In this document: positions 42,908 through 52,218 of the stretch, piece after piece
Position numbering within the stretch: position 1 is the first letter of the stretch
Layout: each line of letters begins with the position of its first letter
Assembly: GCF_012913485.1 (NCBI RefSeq)
Contig: NZ_CP051774.1
Location: forward strand, 2,666,001-2,730,000
DNA length: 64,000 bases
DNA from: Luteolibacter luteus
GTDB lineage: Bacteria; Verrucomicrobiota; Verrucomicrobiia; Verrucomicrobiales; Akkermansiaceae
Direction of reading: 5' to 3'
Notes under the pieces: generated by a model
Database searches by the model: none
Told to the model about the DNA's origin: nothing
The model's input: the letters and a program-made list of their open reading frames with translations, nothing else
Translations under genes and position numbers: made by a program

Positions 42908-45328
42908 ATGACGCCTTCCGTCGCCGACTACGAGAAGCTGGGAGCCTTTTACCTAGGCCGCGAGTATGATCTCGATACCAAGTCCGCCAATGGCGGGCTG
43001 GTGATGTACGATTCGAAGGACCTCGTCACCCACGGCGTGGTGCTCGGCATGACGGGATCCGGCAAGACCGGTCTCTGCCTGGCGCTGCTGGAAGAGGCGG
43101 CGATGGACAACATCCCCGCAATCATCATCGATCCGAAGGGCGACATCTCGAACCTGCTGCTCGCTTTCCCGGATCTCTCGGCTGCTGACTTCCGGCCTTG
43201 GATCAATGAGGACGACGCCTCGAAGAAGGGTGTCTCGCCGGATGACTTCGCGGCTTCCACCGCAGAGATGTGGAAGAAAGGTCTCGCCGATTGGGGGCAG
43301 GGACCGGAGCGCATCGCGCAGTTCAAGGAGAAGGTCGATATCAACATTTTCACGCCCGGGTCGAAGGCGGGCATTCCGGTCTCGATCCTGAGTTCACTGG
43401 AGGCTCCGCCTTTCGAAATCTTGGACGATGCCGAGTTGTTCGGCGAACGGATCGAGAGCACGGTGTCCTCTCTGCTCTCGCTGGTGGGTGTGGATGCCGA
43501 TCCGATCCAGAGCCCGCAGGCAATCCTGCTTTCGACGATTTTCCAGAAGGAATGGCAGGCGGAGAAGGACATCACCCTGGAGACGCTGATCCGTCACATC
43601 CAGAAGCCCGCCTTCGACAAGGTAGGAGTGATCGATCTGGAGAGCTTCCTGCCGCAGAAGGACCGTCAGGCACTGGCGCTGAAGTTCAACAACCTGCTGG
43701 CCTCGCCCGGATTCGCGACCTGGCTGGAGGGTCCACCGCTGGACATCGCGAAGATGCTGCACGCACCGGACGGCAAGCCGCGGATCTCGATTTTCTCGAT
43801 CGCGCATCTGGGTGACGCGGAGCGGATGTTCTTCGTGAGCCTGCTGCTGAACCAGACGCTGGGCTGGATGCGGGCACAGAGTGGCACGACTTCGCTGCGG
43901 GCACTGCTCTACATGGATGAGATCTACGGCTATCTGCCGCCATCCGCGAATCCGCCGAGCAAGCGGCCGATGATGACGCTGCTGAAGCAGGCGCGCGCCT
44001 TCGGCCTCGGCTGCCTGCTGGCAACGCAGAACCCGGTGGATCTCGATTACAAGGCGCTTTCCAATATCGGCACCTGGTTCCTGGGCCGTCTGCAAACGGA
44101 ACGCGACAAGCTGCGGGTGCTGGACGGCCTGGAAGGTGCCGCGGGCGCGCAGAACGCGAAGTTCGACCGCGGGGAGATGGAAAAACTGCTCTCCGCACTC
44201 GGCAACCGGGTCTTTCTGATGAACAACGTCCACGAGGATCACCCGGTCCTCTTCCACGTGCGCTGGGTGATGAGCTACCTGACCGGCCCTCTGACCCGGA
44301 CGAGCATCAAGGCGCTGATGGATCCGAAGCGCGGTGCCTTCGGTGGCGAAAGTACGAAGGACGCCGTAGCAGCGGACGCGAATCCGATGTCGATGCCCGG
44401 CATGGCCGCCAGCCCGGCGAAGTCATCTTCCCGGCCACTGGTGGGAAGCGGAATCACCGAGAAATTCGCGCCGCCCGCGGGGGACGCATCGGAAGTGACC
44501 TACCGGCCTCATCTGTTGCGCGTCGGCACGGTTCACTTCAGCTCGGCAAAGACAGGAGCCGATGGCAGCATCAAGGTCCGGAAGGTGAATGCAATTTTGC
44601 CCGAGGGAATCGATTGGGACCGTGATCTGCCACCACCTCTGAAGCCGGAGGAGCTTGGAAACTCGCCGGACGAAGGGGCTGGCTTCGCGGAGCTGCCTGG
44701 CTTCGCGATGAACGCGGCGAACTACAAGCAGGTGGAAAAGGAGTTCGACGAGTGGCTTTACCGCAACCAGCGGGCCGAGCTCTTTTCCTGTCCGGCACTG
44801 AAGGCATTCTCGCAGCTCGGAGAATCGGAAGCGGAGTTCCGTGCCCGGCTGACCCAGCAGGCTCGCGAGGTGCGTGATGCGGCGCTTGAGAAGATCCGTG
44901 CGGCAACGAACAAGAAGCTCGATACCCTGCAAGGGAAGCTGCAGACCGCGGAGGGCACGCTCGCCCGCCAGAAGGCGGAGTCGCAGGGAGCCATGATGCA
45001 GGCCGGTGCCTCGATCCTCGGGGGCTTGCTGGGCGGTTTGCTCGGACGCAAGGGACGTGGCGGCTCGCTGATCACGAAAGGCACCTCCGTTTACAAGCAG
45101 CGCCAGGATGTCAGCGCGGCGGAAGACAAGGTGGAAGGTGTGCAGCAACAGATGGGGGAGATCGAAAGGCAGCTTCAGGAGGAAATCGCCAAACTGAGCC
45201 AAGCTTACGACCCCTCAGCCCTCAGCCTGGAAACGGAGACGATCAAGCCAACCAAGGCGAACGTCACGGTCGATTCGGTGGCACTGCTCTGGCTGCCCTA
45301 TGATGATCGCGGGGAGCGCGCTTGGTAG
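42908..45328 (+). CDS. HerA-like ATP-binding protein (DUF87/DUF853 type)
   Basis: 806 residues. Walker A is GMTGSGKT (47-54), preceded by an N-terminal strand unit; IIIDPKGDISNLLL follows, and Walker B lies in LLYMDEIYGYLP. A C-terminal helical region with coiled coil (about 650-780) includes a hydrophobic Gly-rich hairpin (SILGGLLGGLLG) that may associate with membrane. The family belongs to FtsK/HerA-type motor ATPases, related to DNA translocation or conjugation-type functions; its role in this subfamily is uncharacterised. No NurA-like nuclease gene is adjacent. Confidence 0.82.
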   Translation: MTPSVADYEKLGAFYLGREYDLDTKSANGGLVMYDSKDLVTHGVVLGMTGSGKTGLCLALLEEAAMDNIPAIIIDPKGDISNLLLAFPDLSAADFRPWINEDDASKKGVSPDDFAASTAEMWKKGLADWGQGPERIAQFKEKVDINIFTPGSKAGIPVSILSSLEAPPFEILDDAELFGERIESTVSSLLSLVGVDADPIQSPQAILLSTIFQKEWQAEKDITLETLIRHIQKPAFDKVGVIDLESFLPQKDRQALALKFNNLLASPGFATWLEGPPLDIAKMLHAPDGKPRISIFSIAHLGDAERMFFVSLLLNQTLGWMRAQSGTTSLRALLYMDEIYGYLPPSANPPSKRPMMTLLKQARAFGLGCLLATQNPVDLDYKALSNIGTWFLGRLQTERDKLRVLDGLEGAAGAQNAKFDRGEMEKLLSALGNRVFLMNNVHEDHPVLFHVRWVMSYLTGPLTRTSIKALMDPKRGAFGGESTKDAVAADANPMSMPGMAASPAKSSSRPLVGSGITEKFAPPAGDASEVTYRPHLLRVGTVHFSSAKTGADGSIKVRKVNAILPEGIDWDRDLPPPLKPEELGNSPDEGAGFAELPGFAMNAANYKQVEKEFDEWLYRNQRAELFSCPALKAFSQLGESEAEFRARLTQQAREVRDAALEKIRAATNKKLDTLQGKLQTAEGTLARQKAESQGAMMQAGASILGGLLGGLLGRKGRGGSLITKGTSVYKQRQDVSAAEDKVEGVQQQMGEIERQLQEEIAKLSQAYDPSALSLETETIKPTKANVTVDSVALLWLPYDDRGERAW

Positions 45329-45688
45329 ACCTCCTCAATCGTCGCTTCAGCGCGAGGTCCGGGGTTTGAAATGGGGACCATTGGAAGGGATTCCGAGGGA
45401 TCACCCCCTATGGTACATTCTGGCCATGTCTCTTTCTTATTCTGCGCTCTCCACTCTGGTCATCCCGGCCCCCTCGCATTGCCTGTTATTTTCCCTGTTT
45501 TAACAGGCGGAACAGGCGATGCCGACGAGCCATCCAGGCAGAGCTTTCCGGACGGGGCGGGCGATTTCCTCTGGCGAATCTCGTGATTGGGCCGAGCTTC
45601 CCCGGGAGGACCTTTTTTGCGGTCCCGGCTGGCACTTGCCGTCGCCGCCAGCCGTCCGTTTCAGGCGGCAGTGCGAATCCCCACGACC
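45329..45688. other. Non-coding gap with repeat copy B
   Basis: 360 nt between the HerA-like gene and the small basic protein. It contains the element at 45481-45517. No other gene or RNA is recognised. Confidence 0.5.
45481..45517 (+). repeat. Dispersed 3' hairpin element, copy B
   Basis: The best-formed copy: GCCTGTTA (45481-45488) pairs perfectly with TAACAGGC (45501-45508), and a second AACAGGC follows. It lies 152 nt after the HerA-like gene in the same orientation. Confidence 0.75.
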
Positions 45689-45838
45689 ATGGGCGACAAG
45701 AATCCAAAGGCGAAGCTGAAGCAAAAGCACCAGCAGGAGCTTCAGAAGAAGCACAAGACCGAGGAGCACGACCGCCACCAACAGCGCCTTCACGAACTTC
45801 ATGAGATGAAGCATCCGCAGGAGACGAAGGAGGCGTGA
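45689..45838 (+). CDS. Very small charged protein
   Basis: 49 residues, almost entirely Lys, Gln, Glu and His (begins MGDKNPKAKLKQKHQQELQ in outline). It is predicted as a single amphipathic or coiled-coil helix. The MG.KNPK start with Lys-rich continuation recalls small basic proteins recurring in Verrucomicrobia, but this is from memory. There is no signal peptide. Function unknown. Confidence 0.55.
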   Translation: MGDKNPKAKLKQKHQQELQKKHKTEEHDRHQQRLHELHEMKHPQETKEA

Positions 45839-46009
45839 GCCCGCTCCATTGACCGGTGTCTGCCGCGGACGGGTGATGCCCGCCGAAGGAGGGGAGACAC
45901 GTGCCGAATCCGCACTTCCTTGCGCGGGAAAATATTTTCGATGAAATTCCTAGCCGGAATCGCTGGAGAGACGTTTGTAACAGCTCTCGGACGCACCCGT
46001 CCCTCTATC

Positions 46010-46987
46010 ATGAAAGCCACACATCTGTTCGCGGCTGCATTCGCCGCCTCCCTCGGTTTCACCTCCGCCTTTGCCGGTGGCGAAGGTTGGACGCACGATT
46101 TCGCCGCCGCCAAGAAGCAGGCCGCCGACGAGAAGAAGGATCTCCTGATGGACTTCACCGGCTCCGACTGGTGCGGCTGGTGCATCAAGCTGAACGATGA
46201 AGTCTTCAAACATGAGCCCTTCAAGGCAGGCGTGAAGGACAAGTTCGTGCTGGTGGAGCTCGATTACCCTCAGGACAAGTCGAAGCTCAGCGAGGAGACC
46301 ATCAAGCAAAACGACGAGCTGCAGGAGAAATATGCCATCCAAGGCTTCCCGACGATCCTTCTCTGCGACGCAAGCGGCAAGCCGTTCGCCCGCACCGGCT
46401 ATCAGGAAGGCGGCCCTGAGAAATACGTGGCCCATCTCGACGAACTGCGCGGGAAGAAGGATGCCCGCGACAAGGCGCTGGCGGAAGCGGCCAAAGCCGA
46501 AGGCACCGCCAAGGCCAAGGCCCTGATCTCCGCCCTCGAGGGCATGGAACTGGAAGACGCCGTGGCAGCCAATTTCTACCCCGAAGTCATCGAACAGATC
46601 AAAGCCGCCGACCCGAAGGACGAAACCGGCTTCTCCAAGAAGATCGAGGAGAAGCAGAAGTTCGCGAAGTGGGAGAGCGAATTGCAGGGCTTCGCGGAAA
46701 AGCAGGACATGGAAGGCGCACTCGCTTTCGTGGAAAAGTCCGCAGCTGATTTCACCGGGGAATCCAAGCAGAAGATCTTGGCTACCAAGGCGGGGATCCT
46801 CGCCCAGTCCGGAAAGTTCGACGATTCGCTGAAGGCGCTCGCGGAAGCCAAGGCTGCCGCCCCGGACAGCGAAATCGCTCCGCAGCTCGATAACTTCAAG
46901 GAGCGCATCGAGGAGATGAAGGCAGGGGCGGCCGATGAAAAGGCCGGCGCCGACGAGGAGAAAAAGGACGAGGCGAAGGAAGAATAA
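46010..46987 (+). CDS. Secreted thioredoxin-fold protein with helical C-terminal extension
   Basis: 325 residues. A signal peptide (HLFAAAFAASLGFTSAFA) is followed by a thioredoxin domain with active site WCGWC (54-58) and the cis-Pro segment IQGFPTILLCD. This resembles the thioredoxin_7/DsbD-gamma type that keeps periplasmic thiols in a defined redox state. A Lys/Glu/Ala-rich helical C-terminal half of about 170 residues is unusual. The ATG at 46010 opens the signal peptide. A strong terminator follows. Confidence 0.85.
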   Translation: MKATHLFAAAFAASLGFTSAFAGGEGWTHDFAAAKKQAADEKKDLLMDFTGSDWCGWCIKLNDEVFKHEPFKAGVKDKFVLVELDYPQDKSKLSEETIKQNDELQEKYAIQGFPTILLCDASGKPFARTGYQEGGPEKYVAHLDELRGKKDARDKALAEAAKAEGTAKAKALISALEGMELEDAVAANFYPEVIEQIKAADPKDETGFSKKIEEKQKFAKWESELQGFAEKQDMEGALAFVEKSAADFTGESKQKILATKAGILAQSGKFDDSLKALAEAKAAAPDSEIAPQLDNFKERIEEMKAGAADEKAGADEEKKDEAKEE

Positions 46988-47015
46988 AGCGCACGCCCTA
47001 CGCTCAGATTTCAGA

Positions 47016-47045
47016 AGCCGCCCGGAAGATCCGGGCGGCTTTTTG
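47016..47045 (+). terminator. Intrinsic terminator of the thioredoxin-like gene
   Basis: AGCCGCCCGGA pairs with TCCGGGCGGCT around a 3-nt loop, followed directly by T residues. It separates this gene from the recA promoter. Confidence 0.9.
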
Positions 47046-47079
47046 ATTTTCAGGCGCTAAGCGGGAAAAGGCTCATTTT

Positions 47080-47093
47080 TGTTCTAGTGAACA
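47080..47093. promoter_or_regulatory. LexA (SOS) box upstream of recA
   Basis: TGTTCTAGTGAACA fits the TGTTC-N4-GAACA motif reported for Verrucomicrobia LexA. It lies 62 nt upstream of the recA ATG. A TTGACG hexamer at 47104-47109 could be the promoter -35 element just downstream, which would suit repression. Confidence 0.8.
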
Positions 47094-47154
47094 GCTTTTT
47101 ACTTTGACGGGTACTGTTCAATCTGACACAAGTCCGCATCCTAACACGACTGCC

Positions 47155-48189
47155 ATGGCTAAAACGACTGAAGATCCCTCTGACAAGCTTGCCGACGCCC
47201 GCAAACGCAACCTCGATCTCGCTATCTCCAGCATCCAGAAGGAGTTTGGCGAAGCCGCCATCATGCGGATGGGCGATGGTCACCGGGTCGATGTCGATGT
47301 CATCCCCACCGGAAACCTGCTGATTGATCGCGCCTTGGGCGTGGGTGGCTTCCCCCGTGGCCGTATCATCGAGGTGTTCGGTCCGGAATCCTCCGGTAAG
47401 ACGACTTTGACTCTCACGGCAATCGCTCAGGCCCAGAAGAAAGGTGGCCTTGCCGCCTTCATCGACGTGGAGCACGCACTGGATCCGCAGTATGCGAAGA
47501 TGCTCGGCGTGAATCTGGACGACCTTCTGGTCTCGCAGCCTTCCTCCGGTGAAGAAGCCCTGCAAATCTGCGAGGCATTGGTCCGCTCGAACGCCATCGA
47601 CGTGATCGTTCTGGACTCGGTGGCCGCGCTGGTGACCAAGCAGGAACTCGATGGCGAAATCGGCGACTCCACGGTGGGTGCCCAAGCCCGCCTGATGAGC
47701 GCCGCGATGCGCAAGCTGACCAGCTTCATCTCGAAGGCCCGCACGGTCTGCATTTTCACCAACCAGATCCGCGAGAAGATCGGCGTGATGTTCGGCAATC
47801 CGGAAACCACCCCGGGCGGCCGCGCGCTGAAATTCTTCGCCTCCGTCCGCATCGACATCCGGCGCATCGGCCAGATCAAGGCCACGGATGGTTCCGTGCA
47901 GGGCAGCCGCACGAAGATCAAGGTGGTGAAGAACAAGGTGGCCCCGCCCTTCGCGGAGTGCGAGTTCGACATCATGTATAACGAGGGAATTTCCTCGGTG
48001 GGCTCCTTGCTCGATCTCGCGCTGGAGATGGACCTGATCCAGAAGCGCGGTTCCTGGTTCGCCTACAATGGCACGCAGCTCGCCCAAGGACGGGATGCGG
48101 CGAAGGAAGCGCTCAAGACCGATGAGGCGCTCTACACCGAACTCTCCGAGAAGGTGCGCGAGAAGCTCGATGCCAAGAAGGGCAAGTAA
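47155..48189 (+). CDS. recA: Recombinase RecA
   Basis: 344 residues. Walker A GPESSGKT (76-83), the [11 protein letters not shown]alker B, L1/L2 DNA-binding loops ([13 protein letters not shown] and [27 protein letters not shown] in outline), and a C-terminal domain ending in a Lys-rich tail. It catalyses strand exchange and triggers LexA self-cleavage. The ATG at 47155 gives the standard N-terminus; an LexA-type box and terminator bracket the gene. Confidence 0.98.
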   Translation: MAKTTEDPSDKLADARKRNLDLAISSIQKEFGEAAIMRMGDGHRVDVDVIPTGNLLIDRALGVGGFPRGRIIEVFGPESSGKTTLTLTAIAQAQKKGGLAAFIDVEHALDPQYAKMLGVNLDDLLVSQPSSGEEALQICEALVRSNAIDVIVLDSVAALVTKQELDGEIGDSTVGAQARLMSAAMRKLTSFISKARTVCIFTNQIREKIGVMFGNPETTPGGRALKFFASVRIDIRRIGQIKATDGSVQGSRTKIKVVKNKVAPPFAECEFDIMYNEGISSVGSLLDLALEMDLIQKRGSWFAYNGTQLAQGRDAAKEALKTDEALYTELSEKVREKLDAKKGK

Positions 48190-48235
48190 GCAGCAAACAA
48201 GCGGAACGATTTACATCGAGTTCGCGTTCGATGGG

Positions 48236-48261
48236 GCGGCGGTCATGGACCGCCGCTTTTT
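48236..48261 (+). terminator. Intrinsic terminator of recA
   Basis: GCGGCGGTC pairs with GACCGCCGC across an ATG loop, followed by TTTTT. Confidence 0.9.
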
Positions 48262-48316
48262 CGTTTCCTGGTGGTAAGGATGATCCTGGGCGCTCCACCA
48301 CGGAACAAAAGAGAAA

Positions 48317-48342
48317 CGGGCATCCGGCTCCCCGAATGCCCG
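48317..48342 (-). terminator. Probable terminator of the autotransporter-strand gene
   Basis: On the minus strand CGGGCAT pairs with ATGCCCG, and a T-rich stretch (TTTCTCTTTTGTT) follows. It lies 26 nt past the stop of the 902-residue gene. Confidence 0.6.
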
Positions 48343-48368
48343 CTCTGATGCTTGCCTCTGAAGCTTTG

Positions 48369-51077
48369 CTACGGTGTTGGCAGCACAATACGGTAGAAGG
48401 CCTTCCCGGAGGGCGGCACGAGATCCGTCCATGTAGCGGTCGTTCCCGTCGCGACGACCGTGGCGACATCCGCCCAAGAGGCTTCGTCAGCCATCGTGGC
48501 GCTTCGTTGCACGGTGAAGCTGACGCCGGCCTTCGCGGGCCACGTGATCGTATTGCCACTCACCGTTCCCGCGAAGCGAGAGCTGCCGCTGACCGGCGAG
48601 AGGCCGGTGAGGTATTCCACGATGTTCGTAGTGCCGTCGCCATCGAAGTCGCCCGCTGCGGTCTGGCCAAGGGAACCGAAGTATTCCAGCTCCCAGGCGT
48701 CACCCATGGCATCCCCATCAGAATCCGGGTCTTCGATGCCGGAGGCGACATTGGCGAGGAACTTGCCATTGCCGAGAACCGTCGGACTGATCCGGACTTC
48801 GTCGATTTCGCCGTTGAAGCTATAATATCCACCGAAGCCGCCATTCTCCGCAGGATCGTACTCGGTCTGGCCGATAACCCAGACGCGATTGAACTCGGTG
48901 GGATACCACGCACCACTGATCGCCAGCGAGCTTTCCAGCACGTAGTTTGTATCACCCGGAGCTTTCAGCCAGAGCGAGAGCTGGGTGGGGCTGACCGTCA
49001 CCGCCGCGGAATACCAGGAGTCCGCGGAAACCGTGCGGACGCTGATGACTTCACGTGCGGTGGAGGAGCCGTCAATAAGACCTGCTACCACGTGATTCTC
49101 CGCATTCAGCTTCAAGGTAAAGGGAGCCTGATACGGAGCCGCCATGCCGGTGGGGTTGCCGCTTTTGCCAATAATCCCTTGGCCCCGACCAACGCGGGTC
49201 GGGCGGAAGCTCGCTTCGACGGTCAGCGCATTGAAGATGGCCGCATTGATCGGAGCCGTGCCGGAGGTGTAGATATTATCCGAGGTGTAGCGGTTGCCAT
49301 CGACCTCGGTGAATACCAGCGAGCTACCGTTCATCGCTCCCGTATTGGTCACCACATCATCCAGGACCGTCGTAATGTGGCTGGGTGCGGTGTAGTCCGC
49401 CCAAGTCATCATGTCGTTGCCGTTATTGGTCACGTCCTTCACGGCAGTTGCCACCTGCGGATATTCGATGAGGCCGGTTGTCTTCTCTTCGAAGCGCCAG
49501 TAGGCGGCGGTGCCACCCGGATAGGAGCTGCTATCCTTGGGGTTCGTGCCGGCGTGATACTCGACAGCATCCGTGCTGCCGTCGCCATCGCTATCCAGCA
49601 TGCCATCGGTATGTAGGATGGTCTGCTCCAACGACTCGTTGCCGGCTCGGAAATATTTCACCTCCCAGCCATCCGGCAGTCCATCGAGCGGCAGGTCGTA
49701 GTCAGGCGAGGAAACCTGGATCTTCGGATTCGTGGCGGAGTCAAACTCCTGCCGGTTCGTGAACAAGTCTCCATCAGGGTCGGCTTCCGGATCACAGGCC
49801 GCAATCGAGCCGAAATGGCGGATCTCCCAATCGTCACCAACAAGATCGGCATCCGCATCCGGGAAGCTCACGCGAGTGGTAGGGTCGGTTAGAGCCGCAT
49901 ACTCCGCTTCATTGCTGCTGAAGTCGCCATCCGGATCGCCGAGGGGGCCTTGGGTGAGATTCGTGAAATAGAAGGTTTCCCATCCATCTGGGAGGCCGTC
50001 GAAGTCGCTGTCCGGAAAGGAAGCGGGATCATCCGGCTCGGTGAAGGCGTTGTACTCCGCAAGATTCGAAGAGAAATCGCCATCCGGATCGTCATCGCCA
50101 TCGTGAGCGGAGATCGAACCGAAGTACTCGATTTCCCATGCATCCGGGAGGCCGTCGAGATCGACATCCGGCTCAACGCGTACCAGCACGCCAGAGGAAG
50201 GAATGAACTGATAATTTCCATTCGGAGAAACCCAGACGTCTCCGATCTTCGTCCAGCCCTCCACCGCGAAGGTGGCGGTGAAGTTCTCCGCGATCGTTGC
50301 GGTATTCACGAGTTGGTGGCTATCACCCGGGTTGGTGCCAGCACCGGTGAGATCGATGGTGAAGACGCCGCTGAATTCGAAGGGGGCCGCGCCCGTGATG
50401 CTGTTATAGGCACCGGCCGAACTATTCATCGCGAAGGCAAGCTTGCCGGAGGAAGTGAGCACCGCTCCGCTGTTGCCGGTGACTTGGATATTACCGGTGT
50501 AAGTGTTTGCGGCGGTAAGGATGACCTGGCGACCGGTGGTGGTATTGGTTTGCAGCAGCAGGGTCCCGCTGTTGCCGGAGATTGGAGCGGTCACCGTGAT
50601 AGTGGCATTGTTCGAGAAAATGGTCGAAGTGCCGGTGCCCGCGATGTTGATCGAACCGCCAAGCGTGAAGGCCGTGGAGGTGTTGCTCGCATTGTTCACC
50701 AAGGAAGCATCCAAGGTGAGGTTATTCACGCTGATGACGTTGTTGTTCGTGCCGCCCTTGTAGACGAGGCTCGCACTGGTGAGCTTGAGCGAATCACCGG
50801 CAAAGGTGTGATCGACCGCGCTATCGGCAGGGGTCCGAAGGGTCAGCCCGGAAGGGACGAGGTAGGCATTCCCCGCAGAGGGCGCGGCGGCATTTGACCA
50901 TGAGGTGGCCGACTCAAAGGAACTCGTGCCGATGCCGTTGGTAGTGCCGAGAGTCACGTCGGCTGCTTGCGCGGGGCCTGCCACGACGAAAATCGCCAAG
51001 GCTGCCGCAGCACCATTTGGCAGAAAGATCGCAGCTCGATGCCGCAGGGGATGAGAGAAGTCGCTTATCGGATTCAT
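48369..51077 (-). CDS. Large secreted protein: autotransporter-associated strands, DxDGLPDxWE repeats and LamG-like domain
   Basis: 902 residues. A signal peptide (AAALAIFVVAGPAQA) is followed by beta-helical sequence with an autotransporter-associated strand unit (GNSGTLLLQTNTT...ILTAANTYTGNIQVTG). Four or five calcium-type repeats come next (DLDGLPDAWEIEYFG, DFDGLPDGWE, DLVGDDWEIRHFG). A concanavalin/LamG-like domain lies at about 580-790, and a final DSDGDAMGDAWELEYFG unit precedes a C-terminal beta domain ending FYRIVLP. No PEP-CTERM anchor or sortase motif is seen. It is probably a surface adhesin or glycan-binding protein. Confidence 0.82.
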   Translation of the reverse strand: MNPISDFSHPLRHRAAIFLPNGAAAALAIFVVAGPAQAADVTLGTTNGIGTSSFESATSWSNAAAPSAGNAYLVPSGLTLRTPADSAVDHTFAGDSLKLTSASLVYKGGTNNNVISVNNLTLDASLVNNASNTSTAFTLGGSINIAGTGTSTIFSNNATITVTAPISGNSGTLLLQTNTTTGRQVILTAANTYTGNIQVTGNSGAVLTSSGKLAFAMNSSAGAYNSITGAAPFEFSGVFTIDLTGAGTNPGDSHQLVNTATIAENFTATFAVEGWTKIGDVWVSPNGNYQFIPSSGVLVRVEPDVDLDGLPDAWEIEYFGSISAHDGDDDPDGDFSSNLAEYNAFTEPDDPASFPDSDFDGLPDGWETFYFTNLTQGPLGDPDGDFSSNEAEYAALTDPTTRVSFPDADADLVGDDWEIRHFGSIAACDPEADPDGDLFTNRQEFDSATNPKIQVSSPDYDLPLDGLPDGWEVKYFRAGNESLEQTILHTDGMLDSDGDGSTDAVEYHAGTNPKDSSSYPGGTAAYWRFEEKTTGLIEYPQVATAVKDVTNNGNDMMTWADYTAPSHITTVLDDVVTNTGAMNGSSLVFTEVDGNRYTSDNIYTSGTAPINAAIFNALTVEASFRPTRVGRGQGIIGKSGNPTGMAAPYQAPFTLKLNAENHVVAGLIDGSSTAREVISVRTVSADSWYSAAVTVSPTQLSLWLKAPGDTNYVLESSLAISGAWYPTEFNRVWVIGQTEYDPAENGGFGGYYSFNGEIDEVRISPTVLGNGKFLANVASGIEDPDSDGDAMGDAWELEYFGSLGQTAAGDFDGDGTTNIVEYLTGLSPVSGSSRFAGTVSGNTITWPAKAGVSFTVQRSATMADEASWADVATVVATGTTATWTDLVPPSGKAFYRIVLPTP

Positions 51078-51550
51078 TGGGTGGATTGGGCAATCGACTC
51101 CCCGGAGCGGTGACGGGTGCCTTGCACCGGCCGGGGAGCGACTTGCATGCAATTTTAGCACCGCAGATACCACGCGAAGCCAAAACGCCGGAGCCACTGG
51201 GCAATCGGCACAAAAGCGGCGCATTAGGCGCGATTGGCACTAACAGCTCGCAAAGCGGTCTAAAAATCGGGCCGAAAAATTAGTATGATTCCGCCACCCG
51301 TGCGGGTGAATGCGACATTGCTGCCAGTTTGTGAACCGGAGCGTGCCAAGTCGTAGAACCGTCTTCATCCAAGGACTTCGCCATCCACCCGGGCGAGAGC
51401 CTGTTCCGCCTGTTAAAAAGAGAAAATTTAACAGGTGCCCAGACTAGCTCGGACTGACCAAGCGGAATTGGAATGAGTAAAGATCGGACCGGCATTCCGG
51501 AAGCTTATCAGCGCGGCCCGCATACTTGGAACCACTTCAAGAGGTCCCCG
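51078..51550. other. Non-coding gap between ruvX and the large surface-protein gene
   Basis: 473 nt holding repeat copy C (51399-51436) and presumably the promoter of the surface-protein gene. A short CACCCG/CGGGTG hairpin is at 51295-51308. No gene is recognised. Confidence 0.5.
51399..51436 (-). repeat. Dispersed 3' hairpin element, copy C
   Basis: Read on the minus strand: ACCTGTTAAA arm, TTTTAACAGG arm, then CGGAACAGGC. The last 20 nt match copies B and D exactly. It starts 114 nt after the ruvX stop in ruvX orientation. Confidence 0.75.
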
Positions 51551-51976
51551 CTAGACCTCGCCCATCCACAGTTCCAAGATCTGAACGGCTGCAGCTTGAT
51601 CGATGATTTGCTTCTGCTGCTTGGCCTTACGTCCTGCCTCGCGAAGCTTTGCCGCGGCGTCCATGGTCGTGTAAGCTTCATCGACATAGATCAGCGGCAA
51701 GTCCGGCAGACGCGAGGACAACTTCTTGCCAAAGGCCCTCACCTTTTCCGCCGATGTTCCTTCCGTGCCATCAATGCGGACCGGCAAGCCGAGAACCAGC
51801 GTCTTGACGTGGCGTTGTGAAGCCAGAACCGCGATTCGCTCGATGGCATCCGCCTTGCGGGTATCAATGGTCTCCACGGGATGCGCGAGGATTCCCAACG
51901 GATCCGTCGCCGCCACGCCAATGCGTGCATCGCCGTGATCGATCCCGAGTGCCGGATGTTGGTTGCTGCTGTCCAC
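51551..51976 (-). CDS. ruvX: RuvX/YqgF-family Holliday junction resolvase-like nuclease
   Basis: 141 residues, standard YqgF length. The RNase-H-like fold motifs are LGIDHGDARIGVA (first acidic residue), LVLGLPVRIDGTEG, IYVDEAYTTMDA and a C-terminal IDQAAAVQILELWM (last acidic residue). The family acts in 16S pre-rRNA 5' maturation and possibly in junction resolution. It is monocistronic. Confidence 0.93.
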   Translation of the reverse strand: MDSSNQHPALGIDHGDARIGVAATDPLGILAHPVETIDTRKADAIERIAVLASQRHVKTLVLGLPVRIDGTEGTSAEKVRAFGKKLSSRLPDLPLIYVDEAYTTMDAAAKLREAGRKAKQQKQIIDQAAAVQILELWMGEV

Positions 51977-52218
51977 GCACCGAAAATGAAGGATCTGACC
52001 GCCCGAGGTCGATGAATTCGATTGAGAACCGACATCCCGAAAATTCCAGAGCCCGGCGGTTCACGGTCACTTTCCAGCTGTTTGCACAATAGGCATTCCG
52101 GCCATTTCACCACCTCAAAAAGTCAATTCACACCTAAAGATCTTCTTGGAAACGACCCATTCCATCACTATTCATACAATTAAATCATCCTCCAAACCAG
52201 CTTCGGCGTAAGCCGCCC

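Noticed and set aside
51295-51308. CACCCG/CGGGTG mini-hairpin as terminator
   Set aside because: Six-bp stem with a 2-nt loop and no T-tract on either strand.
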